A stretch of DNA of 64,000 nt from Annona cherimola. Taxonomy: Eukaryota; Streptophyta; Magnoliopsida; Magnoliales; Annonaceae. Where the stretch lies: contig CM059974.1 in assembly GCA_030490835.1 (NCBI GenBank), positions 6,889,501 to 6,953,500 on the forward strand, in the 5' to 3' direction. Position 1 is the first letter of the stretch. Each line of letters starts with the position of its first letter. Made by a program: the position numbers and the translations under genes. Below the pieces are notes generated by a model that searched no databases, was not told the DNA's origin, and saw nothing but the letters and a program-made list of their open reading frames with translations. Shown piece after piece: positions 23,801 to 34,100 of this stretch.

Positions 23801-26413
23801 AAGGAAATTACAACAAAAAAGGTCAGAAAATGGGCTTTCGAGGGTCATAAACTTTTGAAGATGTCTGCAAGTTATACATCTCATTCTGTTCTTCATCGAA
23901 TTTTCTCCTCTGTTTCAATTTTGTCAGTGATATTTCATAAAAATCTTGATATTAGAGAGAATAATGAAACTTTCTCCGTAGGATGTACATGAGAAGCGAT
24001 AAAACTTTCATATGAAAAACTTTTGACGTAAAAATTTTTGAAATGTGAGAAACTAACGGGATATAATAAAAGTAATGATGATGAGTAAAGAGAATAAAGT
24101 TAAAATGGATAGATTAGTTATATGGGTAATTGTGTAGAAATGATTGAAAAGAAGGATAATTGTCAAAGAAAATGTGAAAAAATTATTAAAAAATAGAGCA
24201 GTTATGGAGAGTGAAAAGTTTTAGATTTAAAATTTTTTATTTTCTTTGTAGAAAACATATTACTGCAGCTCTAAACAAAATTTTTTGCCAAAAATTTCAT
24301 CAAGACTTTCGAAATTCAGAAAAGTGTGGAACATGCACATAAACTGTCTAGATTTGAGGGTATTAAATTTAGCTCTGGCCTGCACCCTGATTTTTTTCAA
24401 AAATTGAAATATTGTCCTTTATTATTTATTTTGGCAGGAATGCCCTTCCCTCAAATAGTATTGTGCCCCTTCCATATTGTAATATTTTGTAGGTTATGGG
24501 GGATTCTAATGGTTCTGTGACATTCGTATTGGATTTTTGAATCTTTTAATTGACGCTATGATTGGCTGACTAAAGAACTGGCAAAGCCATTTATCCACAT
24601 GCAACATGCAATACAGTGAAAATCATTGGTGTATATGTGTGCACAAGCGTGCGCAATTGTAAACGGTACCTGTTGTATGTTGGTGGGGATTCATGAAACC
24701 TCAATGGACTTGCTGGGTAAAAGCCTTTCCATGGCTCTTTGGAGGAACTTTGCATCCGTTATAGTTGTTTTGGGGCATAATTATCTCTGGACTCTGGAGT
24801 AGCCTGCCCGATGGTTTAACTGGCAAGCAGTGGACTTGATGTCAGGATGTGATTAGCTATGTGCAGGATCTAAATAGAAGGATAGATATCTCATCCTCCT
24901 GTCTGTTGATATTTCTCTGGCGTTATATGTCAGGGTACCATTGTCATGGTATCACTGGCACATTCATATTGGATTTTTGAATCTTTTAATGAGTTGTCAT
25001 TGGCTGACAAAAGAACTGGCAAAGCAGTTTACTTGATGTCATGGTGTAATTGACTATGAGCAAGATCTGAATACTAAATAGCAAAAAGGATAGATATCTC
25101 ATCCTCCTGTCTGGTCAATATTTCTCTGGTGTTATATGTGTCATGGTACCACTGTCAAATCTCAAAGCACAGCGTGCTAAGTTAGGGTTGTTATCATGTG
25201 AAATGAAAGGGATTGAGCTGAATTTTTTGGAATTTAATTTTATGCTTGTCCATACTAAGTTAGGGATGATGGGCATTATGAAGATTCAGTCAAATAAGAA
25301 TTGTTCAATGTCATCCAGTTGTCATGCACTTTGGGTTCTCTTAGTCGAATTTTATACACAACATACTATAATTTAAGTTTGTTATTATTTTATTCTCTTT
25401 TAATTTATTCTGATGTTGATGATTTTGAATTTATGACTTTAGAGCGTGTTGGGGCTGAGGTGGTTGAATGTGCATGTGTCATTGAACTGCCTGAACTTAA
25501 GGTATGTATGTTTTTACTTATCTGGTGTTCTTTACTCCGTGCATCCTTATGAATAATTTGCTTTGTTTCTTCCTTCGATTCTTGGCAATGGCAAACTGAA
25601 ATGCTTACTTGTCTTTTTCTATGTAAAATAAGAGAGCTTAATCTGAGCATTGGAGAAGTGGGCCTTGTTTCAGAAGTTCTGCTAGGCCCAAGGAAATTGG
25701 CAATTTTTGCTGATGACTTCCCCAGAACTAATTGATAGCCAATGCTTAATTTACTGAGGAATGATTCTATTAGTTCAGGCTAAGCAAATAGCTCATAGTT
25801 GATTTCAAAAAATTAATTTAAAACACATTTTTTTAATAAAATTATCTTTGTACACTTGTTTATTAAAGCATATTTGACATATAAATTAAGTTTTACCATT
25901 TTTGGATGTATATATATATATATATTTAGATTTTTAAACATCTAAAATAACTGTATGTTTAAAGATCTCAAAAAAATATATACACAGATTTAAAAATGTT
26001 AAAAATTAGTTTATAAGTTAAATACATAAGCCGGGATAACAGGATTACTTCTCTTACTTACAAGGGTGTAAAGGGATTGGGCTACTGTCAGGTTGGGGTC
26101 ATCGTAATCCTAACTGTATTTGAAGAATTCCTTACCCAAATCCATGCTAATTCATTTGCACTTTGGTTAGTACCAGATCACCTGTGAAATTGATCCAAAT
26201 GATTCCCAGCACCGAACTTGTTTCATCGTTAACGATTTCCTTGATTTTATGGGCCACACATGACTTTGTATATGGAGAATTATTATTCGCTGAGGACAGG
26301 CTTGCATGATATGATATTCCACATTTTAGCCATCTGGGTTTATGTGACGTGTGTTGCAGGGTCGTGAAAGGTTAAACGGCAAGCCATTATACATACTAGT
26401 GGAATCTCACTGA
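17818..26413 (+). CDS. APT: Adenine phosphoribosyltransferase, six exons
   Basis: Converts adenine plus PRPP to AMP and pyrophosphate (purine salvage; in plants also linked to inactivating cytokinin bases). Exons, all GT-AG: 17818-17899, 18138-18248, 19705-19797, 22754-22903, 25443-25501, 26360-26413; intron phases 1,1,1,1,0. Joined they give 549 nt, 182 residues, the normal length for the cytosolic plant enzyme. Visible motifs: the N-terminal [13 protein letters not shown] segment with IMFQDIT after it, [10 protein letters not shown] in exon 3, and the PRPP-binding [12 protein letters not shown] in exon 4; it ends [12 protein letters not shown]. The ATG at 17818 matches the usual start of the short form. 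Introns are 238, 1456, 2956, 2539 and 858 bp and several hold transposons (21642-22031, 23995-24262, 25762-26050). No frame break was seen. Family assignment is secure; which APT paralogue it is cannot be told here. Confidence 0.96.
20335..20358. repeat. (AAAC)n microsatellite in APT intron 3
   Basis: About five and a half AAAC units. Confidence 0.9.
21642..22031. mobile_element. Palindromic foldback element in APT intron 3, Mutator-like (copy 2)
   Basis: Same family as 9138-9553, inserted in the opposite orientation. An exact 9-bp target duplication CACATGTAA flanks it (21633-21641 and 22032-22040). Left end GAGTACCGATCTTTTA; right end is the complement of GCCGAATGATCTTTTA. These match the two distinct ends of copy 1 (GAGGACCGATC and GCCGCATGATC). 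The terminal hairpin is partly lost on the left. Confidence 0.85.
23995..24262 (+). mobile_element. GGGTGTG-family MITE in APT intron 4
   Basis: Body matches the family (GATAAAACTTTCATATGAAA ... GATTAGTTATATGGGTAATT ... GTGAAAAGTTTTAGATT). Outer ends decayed. Confidence 0.75.
24518..25160. repeat. Diverged tandem duplication (A-B-A'-B') in APT intron 4
   Basis: Segment A (24518-24588, ATTGGATTTTTGAATCTTTT) recurs at 24951-25026. Segment B (24826-24950, GATAGATATCTCATCCTCCT) recurs at 25024-25158. The second unit lacks about 225 bp of spacer. Confidence 0.85.
25762..26050. mobile_element. Foldback element with shared core in APT intron 5
   Basis: Left end GATTCTATTAGTTCAGGCTA; the right end reads inversely GTAATCCTGTTATCCCGGCT. 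Internal palindrome around 25940-25960. Same end type as 27311-28124. Confidence 0.7.
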
Positions 26414-27310
26414 GCGGGTGACGATCTCTCTCCGTTGCGGCACGGTGGTGATCTGTACATTAGAGGGTGTTGGTGGTGTTATTCCCATTTTTAGGGCTTC
26501 CGGACTCTGGATATCGCCTCTATTCTTATCGTCTTCTTTTTTTTTTTTTTTTTGCCCCCCACTTTTTAAGTACTATTGAATTTTTTTTTCCTCAATTGCT
26601 GGGTTAATCGTATAATATCTATATATATATATATCATCTCAAGGTTGTGTAGCCAATGTTTGGGTTGCAATGTTACATCGTATGAATACAGACACAGCAT
26701 TGCTTGTATTAGAGGATTCCCGGCTGTGGTCGGGATTGTGCGCAGGTTTTGGCTACCTGCGGTGGTTTTGCATGTGAAGTTGACCTGGGCAATTCAACTT
26801 ACTAATTATTGTGTCCTTATCTTGCTAGTCTTTTTTTTACAGCATATAGAAAAACGTGGTCCCCTTGGCACCTGCCACTGACCGGGCAGGCTCTGTAGAG
26901 GACACACACTGACCCTGAATTCTATTCGATGCGGATTAAGCCACGAATCATGCCTTACCCTTTGAGTATCTCCGCCCCGGGACAGTTGCGTTATTTCCAT
27001 TTCCTTTCGTGTGGATGGAAAGTCGGTTCCGATTGGTCTCTGTATTAGTTCGAGTGGGATTGTTATATGGGTGCAACTTGGGCTCGGGTTTATAAGATAT
27101 AACTTTAACCATATATGTAAAACTTAAATTCTAACTCTATTTTTGAAATCGGGGACGGGTTGGAATTTAGGATGATAAATTTATATTTTGTTTAAGAGTG
27201 ATAGGTTTAAAATTTTATATTAATGTAATAATAACAAATCATACAAGTAAACATAATAATTTATAGTTAAATCAAATATTTTTTTAAAATATAACAATAT
27301 AGAAAAGAGG
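26414..27310. other. APT 3' region and intergenic
   Basis: Holds the APT 3' UTR (end not determined; T-run at 26537-26553). From 27065 GGGTGCAACTTGGGCTCGGG resembles one end of a hAT-like element cut off by the foldback at 27311. Confidence 0.4.
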
Positions 27311-28124
27311 AGTGATTTTATTAGTCCAGGCTAAGCAAATGTCTCACTTAGTCTATTTAAAAAAATTTATTTATAATAATTTTTTTGTTTTTTTATTTAC
27401 TTGTTTATCTAAAAAAATTTATTTATAATAATTTTTTTGTTTTTTTTTATTTACTTGTTTATCTAAGTGTATTTAACATATAAATTAAGTTTTATCATTT
27501 TTAGATATGTTTATATTTTTTTGAGTTTTTTAAACATCTGTGTATATATATGTACTTAAAATACTTTTATCTTTAAAAATTTAAAAAATATATATATACA
27601 TATATATGGAATATATTCTGGTGCAGCATTGCTGAAATGGGCTCCACATGATCATGAAATTATGGTCTACTCCACCCATTGTATTTAGAATAATGTATTC
27701 TATTACCATACTAATTTTCATCCCAATCAGATATGTATATGATCCCCATCTGAAAATGGTATAAATCCAACGTAATAAAATAGTTTGATGTAAATAACAA
27801 CTTTAAAGTATCTGATTTGGATGAAAATTGGTATGGTAATAGAATATATTATTCTAAATACAATAGGTGGAGTAGATCATGATTTCATGATCATGTGGGG
27901 CCCATTTTTGGGCTACTGCACTGTTCCGGTGCAGTGACGCTGCACCGGAACAGAATCCTATATATATATATATACATGTCTAAAAATTTTAAAACTTATT
28001 TTATACGTTAAATATATTTAGATAAACAAGTGTATGAAGAAAAAATAAAAAAAGTTGTTGTAAATGAGTTTTTTGAAGCAGACTGAGTAAGTCATTTGCT
28101 TAGCTTTGGCTAATAAATTATTCA
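27311..28124. mobile_element. Foldback element, outer part of a nest
   Basis: Ends AGTGATTTTATTAGTCCAGG and the inverse of CTTTGGCTAATAAATTATTC, followed inward by GCTAAGCAAATG on both sides. It is interrupted by another element at 27608-27958. A tandem duplication of about 52 bp lies in the left arm (27354-27460). Confidence 0.75.
27608..27958. mobile_element. MITE nested in the foldback element, 351 bp
   Basis: Inverted arms of about 115 bp: left ACATGATCATGAAATTATGG and ATTCTATTACCATACTAATT; right arm the inverse with few changes. Near the right end is a hairpin with a 14-bp stem (27921-27934 with 27940-27953, loop TGACG). It lies in a (TA)n stretch, so the target duplication cannot be read. 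Confidence 0.8.
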
Positions 28125-31100
28125 TCTACGAAGAATATCTTTAGTATAAATTTAACATAAAAAATAAGATAAATAAATGAAGAAAGATTATAGAAATAAA
28201 AGATAAATATAAAAGAAAATAAAATTACAATATGTAAAAAATGTATTTATAAATATAAATAGAATAAAATATAAAAAATATAAAGAAATATTATTTAGAT
28301 ATTATATATATAATATATTTTATAATACATATAAAATAGATATCGGTCGGGAACCCTAACTCTATCACATTTACAAATTAAATTTACTGAGTTTGGGCAA
28401 AAATCGGATTTACCGAGTGTGGGCTGTAGAAAAGTGAGTTCTAATGCATTAAAAATCGGGTTTGGAGGGACCGGAGAGAGCATGGTTCCGCCTCAAAATA
28501 CGAGTCCAATGACGGCTTCGTTGTTCCATTCGAACATCCCTCATTCTCGCTGGCGTGGTGGCTGGTGCCTTCACACTTCTAGCGGGCCAAGACCATGTCC
28601 CGCATTCCCTGCGTGGGAGCCTGTCAGGCCATTCGTGGCCAAGAGAAGTGAGGTGTTCGACCCCTGTTTCAGGTTAACCAGTGTTCACAGGCGCAAGCAC
28701 CCGACCATAGCTGAGATTAGTGAATGCGGTGCACCAACAAGGAAGAAACAGGCCGTGCAATCACTCGGCCCAACTTCACCAAACAGGACGGATCAAACGT
28801 ATTAGTTGTCCCGTTGATTGAGGGACTCATGTAGTCGTATTAACCGAGATGGGTTGGTGCAGGGAGCGGTTGGAGGAGTTGTAGCATCTGCCCCCTTTTT
28901 TTCCAGTTAGACTTGACCCCACGGGCGGACATGTTTCCACTTTCTCATCTCCCTTTAAAGCCATCTTCTTCGCTGTGCAGCAAGTATTTAGAGCCACAAA
29001 GCTGAAAAAAGTGCCCCATGTTGGAATTTTGGACACACACATATATATTAATTATATATATATATACGCTATCATAAATAGCGATCTAATTATTTAAAGT
29101 GATCTTATAAAGATTTTATGAGCTTAAATCATCTAATAAAATATATGAATTTCCTATGCGTAAAAACTCTACAGCTTAATTTCTAATTTTTATTTTTATG
29201 ATGGGCTAAATTATAAATACAAAAGATAGACTTCCTATATAAACGATTGTGGTCCTCGGGTTATGCACCGTTCAAAGTTTCTTTTTAACATCCCATCAGT
29301 TGAAAAGAGGAGCCACCTTCTCATGAAAACTCTAGGGCATTAATTTAGAAGACCCAAAAACCACAGTTCAAGAACGGGCTGCATTCATGGATTCAAATAC
29401 GCTTCCGCTTATAGCTTTTATTTTCTTAGTAATTTAGCATGGAGGATCCTGGTTAATTATGGATTCAATCAATATGGATTTTCCCAACACCCCAAACATG
29501 GTAACCACCCGGAAGATAATCGTGTCAATAGGGATGTAGCATGGCCCACTGAAAGTTTCCACTGCGACTTATAATTCAGTTTTAGATAAATCTTTTGAGC
29601 TGGTAAAACCAATGTGGAAGAGTAGAGTCCAATTGATAGTCAACAAGCAGCCGGTGAGAACAGAATAGCAGCCTGAGTTTTGACGAAGCATGCGGAAGCG
29701 GTCACGTGCAGAGAGAGCCGAGGACTCGCCGGTCTCCAATGCCGCATGGGATGGCTTTTCTGAAGAGGGACTTAATGTGAAAGAGACTTCCCCCGTATAA
29801 ACACCTACACGTGACTGGTGATGTTTAGCAGGGACAGTTCAGCAGACAGCCCCCCACATCGGATTCATGGCCCACTCTTTCTTATACCCTCCGCACCAAA
29901 TTAAAATTTGAATTCATACTAAATGCCAAGTGAAAGGGAAAAAAAATTTTGTCTTTTTTTTTATCGGTTTTGCTGAAAACCAAGAGGGAGAGTTTTGGTG
30001 GTACCTCCTAGTGGTCTTTTTTTTTTTTTTTTTTTTTGCCTACAAAATCAATATACGATTTGCTATGCTTTTGAGTTTTGACAGGGATGGATTGCACGGA
30101 TTCTACTACCCATTTAGATTTGAAATGATTTTATTGATTTTTTGAAAACAGTCTAGCTCTATTCACTGAAAAACCAAGTCGTGGGATTACAGGGACCGAC
30201 TCAAACATGCCGATTCAATTTTCATTCTTGAACACGCAAGATGGGACCACTACAAATACGTAATGTGTTCCCTTTCTTTTCCCGTAGGAATTTTTTTCCC
30301 CATCTATCAATTAGCAATAAAACTTGTGGTGGTGGGTTTGAATGTTTCATGAGTATGTGAGAAAATGCGGTTCTTGGAAAAGCTAGCATCACGCAGTGGT
30401 GGTGGATATCTCAAGCAGGGAACACGTGTTTCCCTTGAGCAAGCATCTAGATTCTAGAATGTCTCATGACGTGATGAGATAACATGAAAGTTTAGGTCCA
30501 TAAGTCGAAGCCTACAGCTTTCATCACCGTTTCTGCCTAGCCCACACAAATAAGTTTTTTTTTCTTTTCTTCTTTTTATGTGTTTTGTTTTGTTCCCTTT
30601 GGGATCATATTTTATAATATCTTATTTTTCATCTAATTTTATAAATTAAGCCATAAATCCTTATAATTTTTATTGTTTATGTGATAATTAATATTGCAAT
30701 TCAAAACCTTTCACAACCTTTACGCATTAGAAATTTTTTTTCTATAAATACCAACATTGCTAGGAAAAAATTTGTAAAATTCTCACATTATGCGGGAATC
30801 AAACACTTGCCAATTCCATGGAGTTAAGTTCGTAACTTTTTATAAATTCCTTAACATTATCAAAGAGATGACAGAAGCTTTTCATACATGAGATGGTAGC
30901 TCCTAGGTACAGGGATGATGAATCTTCCAGTATAAAATTTGAAGTCCTTATAAATTTTCGAACATTATCAAGGAGGTGATTAAAGCTTATCATATATGAG
31001 ACTACAATTTCCAAACACGATAACAACCAACCTCTTATTATGAGATTTGAAGCCCGAAACGAGGTGCACAGTGGCGGCGCAGTTGGTTCCCATCCACTAA

Positions 31101-31212
31101 ATTGATCAACACAATTTTCTAGTACCATTGCCAAATTGATGTTGCTCACAACTTACATGGTTAGGATATTTTGCATGAGAATCCAAGTATAGATGTTCTT
31201 TTACTTTTTCAA
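28125..31212. other. Intergenic
   Basis: AT-rich until 28345. The 28419-28805 open frame is GC-richer but has no recognisable product. (TA)n near 29040-29066; T-run at 30018-30037. No gene supported. Confidence 0.4.
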
Positions 31213-31472
31213 GTGTGTTTAGGAAGTAATAAAATTTTTGATAAAAATTTTTAGTATAAAAGTTTTTGAATTGATAGAAAATAATGTGATATGATAGAGA
31301 TAATAATAAGGAGTAAAAAAAATAAAGTTAAAATAAATACGTTTGTTGTATGGAAATGATTGAAAAATAGAGTTGTTGTATAAGAAAATATGAACAATTA
31401 ATTAAAAAATAAGATAATCATAGAAATTGGAAAGTTTTTGTTAGAAAGGTTCGGGGAATTTCTCAAACATCC
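31213..31472 (+). mobile_element. GGGTGTG-family MITE
   Basis: Begins GTGTTTAGGAAGTAATAAAA, then GTATAAAAGTTTTTGAATTG and AATAATGTGATATGATAGAG; ends near CTCAAACATCCC. Confidence 0.8.
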
Positions 31473-31531
31473 CGTTACAAAATAAGATTAACGACAGATG
31501 AGAGCATTGAGAAACTAATAGTAAGACCAAA

Positions 31532-31792
31532 TTAATATGCCTTTCTTCCAAAGGAAGGGAACAGCGTTAGATCTCCCATTCCATCAGCACCTTTGGAATT
31601 GAATGGCTGGATCTCGGAGAATTTCTTCATTTCCCTTTTGGGCTGTGACAAATCCAAGAAACCAGTCTTTGGATATATCATTTCGATCCAGATACCCGAG
31701 CTACGTGCATGCCTGTGAATCGTGGCGCTCCGCCAGAGTACTAAGCAAGTTGGCAACGGCCATGATGACACAGCCCAGAAAAAGGTAAACAC
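31532..31792 (-). pseudogene. Unidentified open stretch, possible gene remnant
   Basis: On the - strand two overlapping frames look protein-like: one gives IMAVANLLSTL, a stop, then DISKDWFLGFVTAQKG; the continuation needs a frame change to reach GADGMGDLTLFPSF. This could be a broken gene fragment. I do not recognise the family, and it may be chance. Confidence 0.2.
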
Positions 31793-32998
31793 CGCAGTTG
31801 AAACAGTGGATTAGAATGGGGGTCAATATCACCATGAATGTCATTTGTAAAGAGTATCACTGCCTATTCAAATTTCGTGGAAATTGATTTTGGGCGTACG
31901 AACATTTCGCTAAAAACATCATAAAAACCATAGGATGCCGATTGAGCTCTAGATCCAGACCATTGTTTTAATCCATCGGGGCAGCAGGGCAAAGAGCTCC
32001 TCATTTTCAGGAAGGTAGGTGCCCAAATGGCTGCCACATTTTTAATGACATGCAATCGTTTTCAATGCAATGCGCCGCAAGAGAAGGCAAGGAAAATCAA
32101 TGGGACGCGGGGACCCAAACCGAGGTAGAGAGACCCACGGCCGAGACCTAACACCACCAAGCTCCCAATGCAATGCTCTTCAATATTCATGCATGCATCT
32201 TTTTTACACGCTTCTCCTCGACACTCCTCTGATTATGGCTACCTGCCAGCGATATTGACAACCTAAATTGCATTTTCAACCCTTTTTATGCTGGGCTTCT
32301 TCTGATATGGCTGGAATACTGAGAACCACTAGTAGTAGTAACCCCATATACAACTGTTCCATCCATGCATGGCCCACCCTGCCTGATGAAATGCATCAGA
32401 CATGATCCACATCCAAGAAAACGTCACATGACAATCAACTAGAATTTGAAGACAACAGCGGATGGAACATCTTAGTCGCCTAACCAACTGCTTTTCTTGG
32501 ATTAAAAGCATCATTGTCAGACGCGAAAACTCCCCCGGGGCTGACCCAATTAAGTATTCCATTCATATGCTTCATTTTTGGCAAAAGCAAAAACAACGAT
32601 AATAACACCAGAAAACAACTTCAATCCCAAACGCTCAACCACCAAAAATCACCAACCAAAAGTACTAAAACACGATCTAGTCAAACACCATCAAATTGCA
32701 AGTGTATACACCCAAAGGAAGCTCAGTACAAATCATTCATAATATCTCGACTTTTTTTTTTTTTTTTTTTTCTAGATCTTTTTCCCCCCAATCTTCATTC
32801 TTCACAAAGTAAAAACAAATGTTCCAGCATTTACCTACTCACCACCACCACCACCTTCGCATCTACATTGGATAGGAGTATGGAAAATGCAAAAACATTT
32901 CATTTTTCTTACATCTTCAAAAATAACAAACAAAGAAACAGAAACAAAAAAAAATTTAAAAGAGAGAAAGTGAAAAGAAAAAAAGAGGGGGAGAAAAG
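31793..32998. other. Intergenic and probable 3' UTR of the minus-strand gene
   Basis: No gene on the + strand. About 32700-32998 is likely the 3' UTR of the 32999-33856 gene; T-run at 32751-32771. Confidence 0.4.
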
Positions 32999-33856
32999 TC
33001 AAGTAGTGTAGATGATGAGAAAACAGGGCAATAGCGCTCTAGAATCGAAGACCACAAGCGCGCCGTTCTCCCCACTCACCGAGTCAAACCCTCCCACGCA
33101 ACCCTCCAAAAAAGAGTCGACGCCTTTGCAGACTCGGCCGGCGATGACTCGGCAAACCAGCATCGCCCTCCGCCCCTTCCCGGCGCCGACGCTTTCGTGG
33201 GCGCCCCCGCTGCCGGAGAAGGTGCGGATGGCCCCGCCTTTCCCGGCGGAGAAGGTGCACAGGCCCCCGGGGCAATTCCCACCGTCGCTGCCCGTGGGCC
33301 CCACGCAGTGGAACCGCATCAGCTCATTCCCGTCCGCGACGCACCGCGCGTTCTCCTCCTTCCGGCCGCCCCCCGCCGGAGGGCAGGCGCGGGATTTCAC
33401 CATCTCTCTGTATTCCTCGAAGCGGGCGACGGTCTTGGACGGATTCTGGACCTTGAACACCATCTCAATCCTGCCCGAGGGGTACTTCAGGCACCAGCTC
33501 GTGCGGAAGATGATCTCTACCACGTTGCGGGAGGAATGCCCCTCCGCCAGCTCAGTCAGCGTGGGGAAGTAGGATTCTGAGCGGGCTCGGGCAGGCGGGC
33601 AAGGAGTATTTCTGGCCCTGGTAGGCTTTGGGGGCGAGGAGGAGGAGATTGTTCGTGGCGGGGATTTGGGATGGGTTGGATGGTGCCTTTTCTTGGGTTT
33701 CTTAGGTGTGTTTTCGACAACGTCTTTGAGATTTTGGTAGCTCTTTCTGCAGCCTGAGGTGGGGAGAACAAGATTGATGGCTTTTGGGGTGGGCTGATAG
33801 ACGTCTTCGAAGGCTCTGGATTTGCATTGGAGGGATTTCACCCAGCCCGTCGCCAT
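32999..33856 (-). CDS. Plant protein related to C2H2-like zinc finger / PARP-fold family, finger absent
   Basis: A single-exon frame of 285 residues, beginning MATGWVKSLQ and ending with TGA at 32999-33001. Residues about 30-95 are a basic, Pro/Ser-rich linker (KKPKKRHH at 52-59 could be a nuclear signal). From about 96 the sequence matches the conserved C-terminal half of plant proteins usually annotated 'C2H2-like zinc finger' (At4g27240/At1g75710 type, from memory of the family): FPTLTELAEGHSSRNVVEII, GRIEMVFKVQN, ARFEEYREMVKSRA, RCVADGNELMRFHCVG, AMLVCRVIAGRV and SRALLPCFLII at the end. That half is thought to adopt a PARP-like fold. No C2H2 finger precedes it. A PARP H-Y-E triad is not evident, so enzymatic activity is doubtful. 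The gene is strongly GC-rich against AT-rich flanks. Function unknown. Confidence 0.85.
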   Translation of the reverse strand: MATGWVKSLQCKSRAFEDVYQPTPKAINLVLPTSGCRKSYQNLKDVVENTPKKPKKRHHPTHPKSPPRTISSSSPPKPTRARNTPCPPARARSESYFPTLTELAEGHSSRNVVEIIFRTSWCLKYPSGRIEMVFKVQNPSKTVARFEEYREMVKSRACPPAGGGRKEENARCVADGNELMRFHCVGPTGSDGGNCPGGLCTFSAGKGGAIRTFSGSGGAHESVGAGKGRRAMLVCRVIAGRVCKGVDSFLEGCVGGFDSVSGENGALVVFDSRALLPCFLIIYTT

Positions 33857-34100
33857 TCAAGACGAGGCAAGATTGCGATTTGGCAAGTCTTCCGATTGGC
33901 CCGTCGCCCAAATTGCGGATGCTTTTCCTATCCTTTTTCCCTTTTCTTTCTTTTGAGCTTTCTTCGGCCAAATGATGTATAAGAAGAAAAAAAGATGCAG
34001 ACGAAGAAGAACCAGAGCGAGAGAAAGAGAGAGAAAAAGATTATATCTTAAACAGTTCTCAGCCAATATTTTTTTGTTTTTTCTTCTCACTGTTTATCAT
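33857..34100 (-). promoter_or_regulatory. 5' leader of the minus-strand gene
   Basis: Read on the - strand, this is pyrimidine-rich (CTCTCTTTCTCTCGCTCT near 34010-34035), as in plant 5' UTRs, directly before the ATG at 33856. No convincing TATA box was identified. Confidence 0.4.

Noticed and set aside
28419..28805. 128-codon frame and a tRNA-like GGTGTTCGACCCC motif
   Set aside because: The protein is not recognisable. The A and B box spacing does not fit a tRNA or the SINEs seen elsewhere.
33012..33580. Long + strand frames opposite the 33-kb gene
   Set aside because: Shadows of the GC-rich minus-strand gene; only the minus frame matches a protein family.
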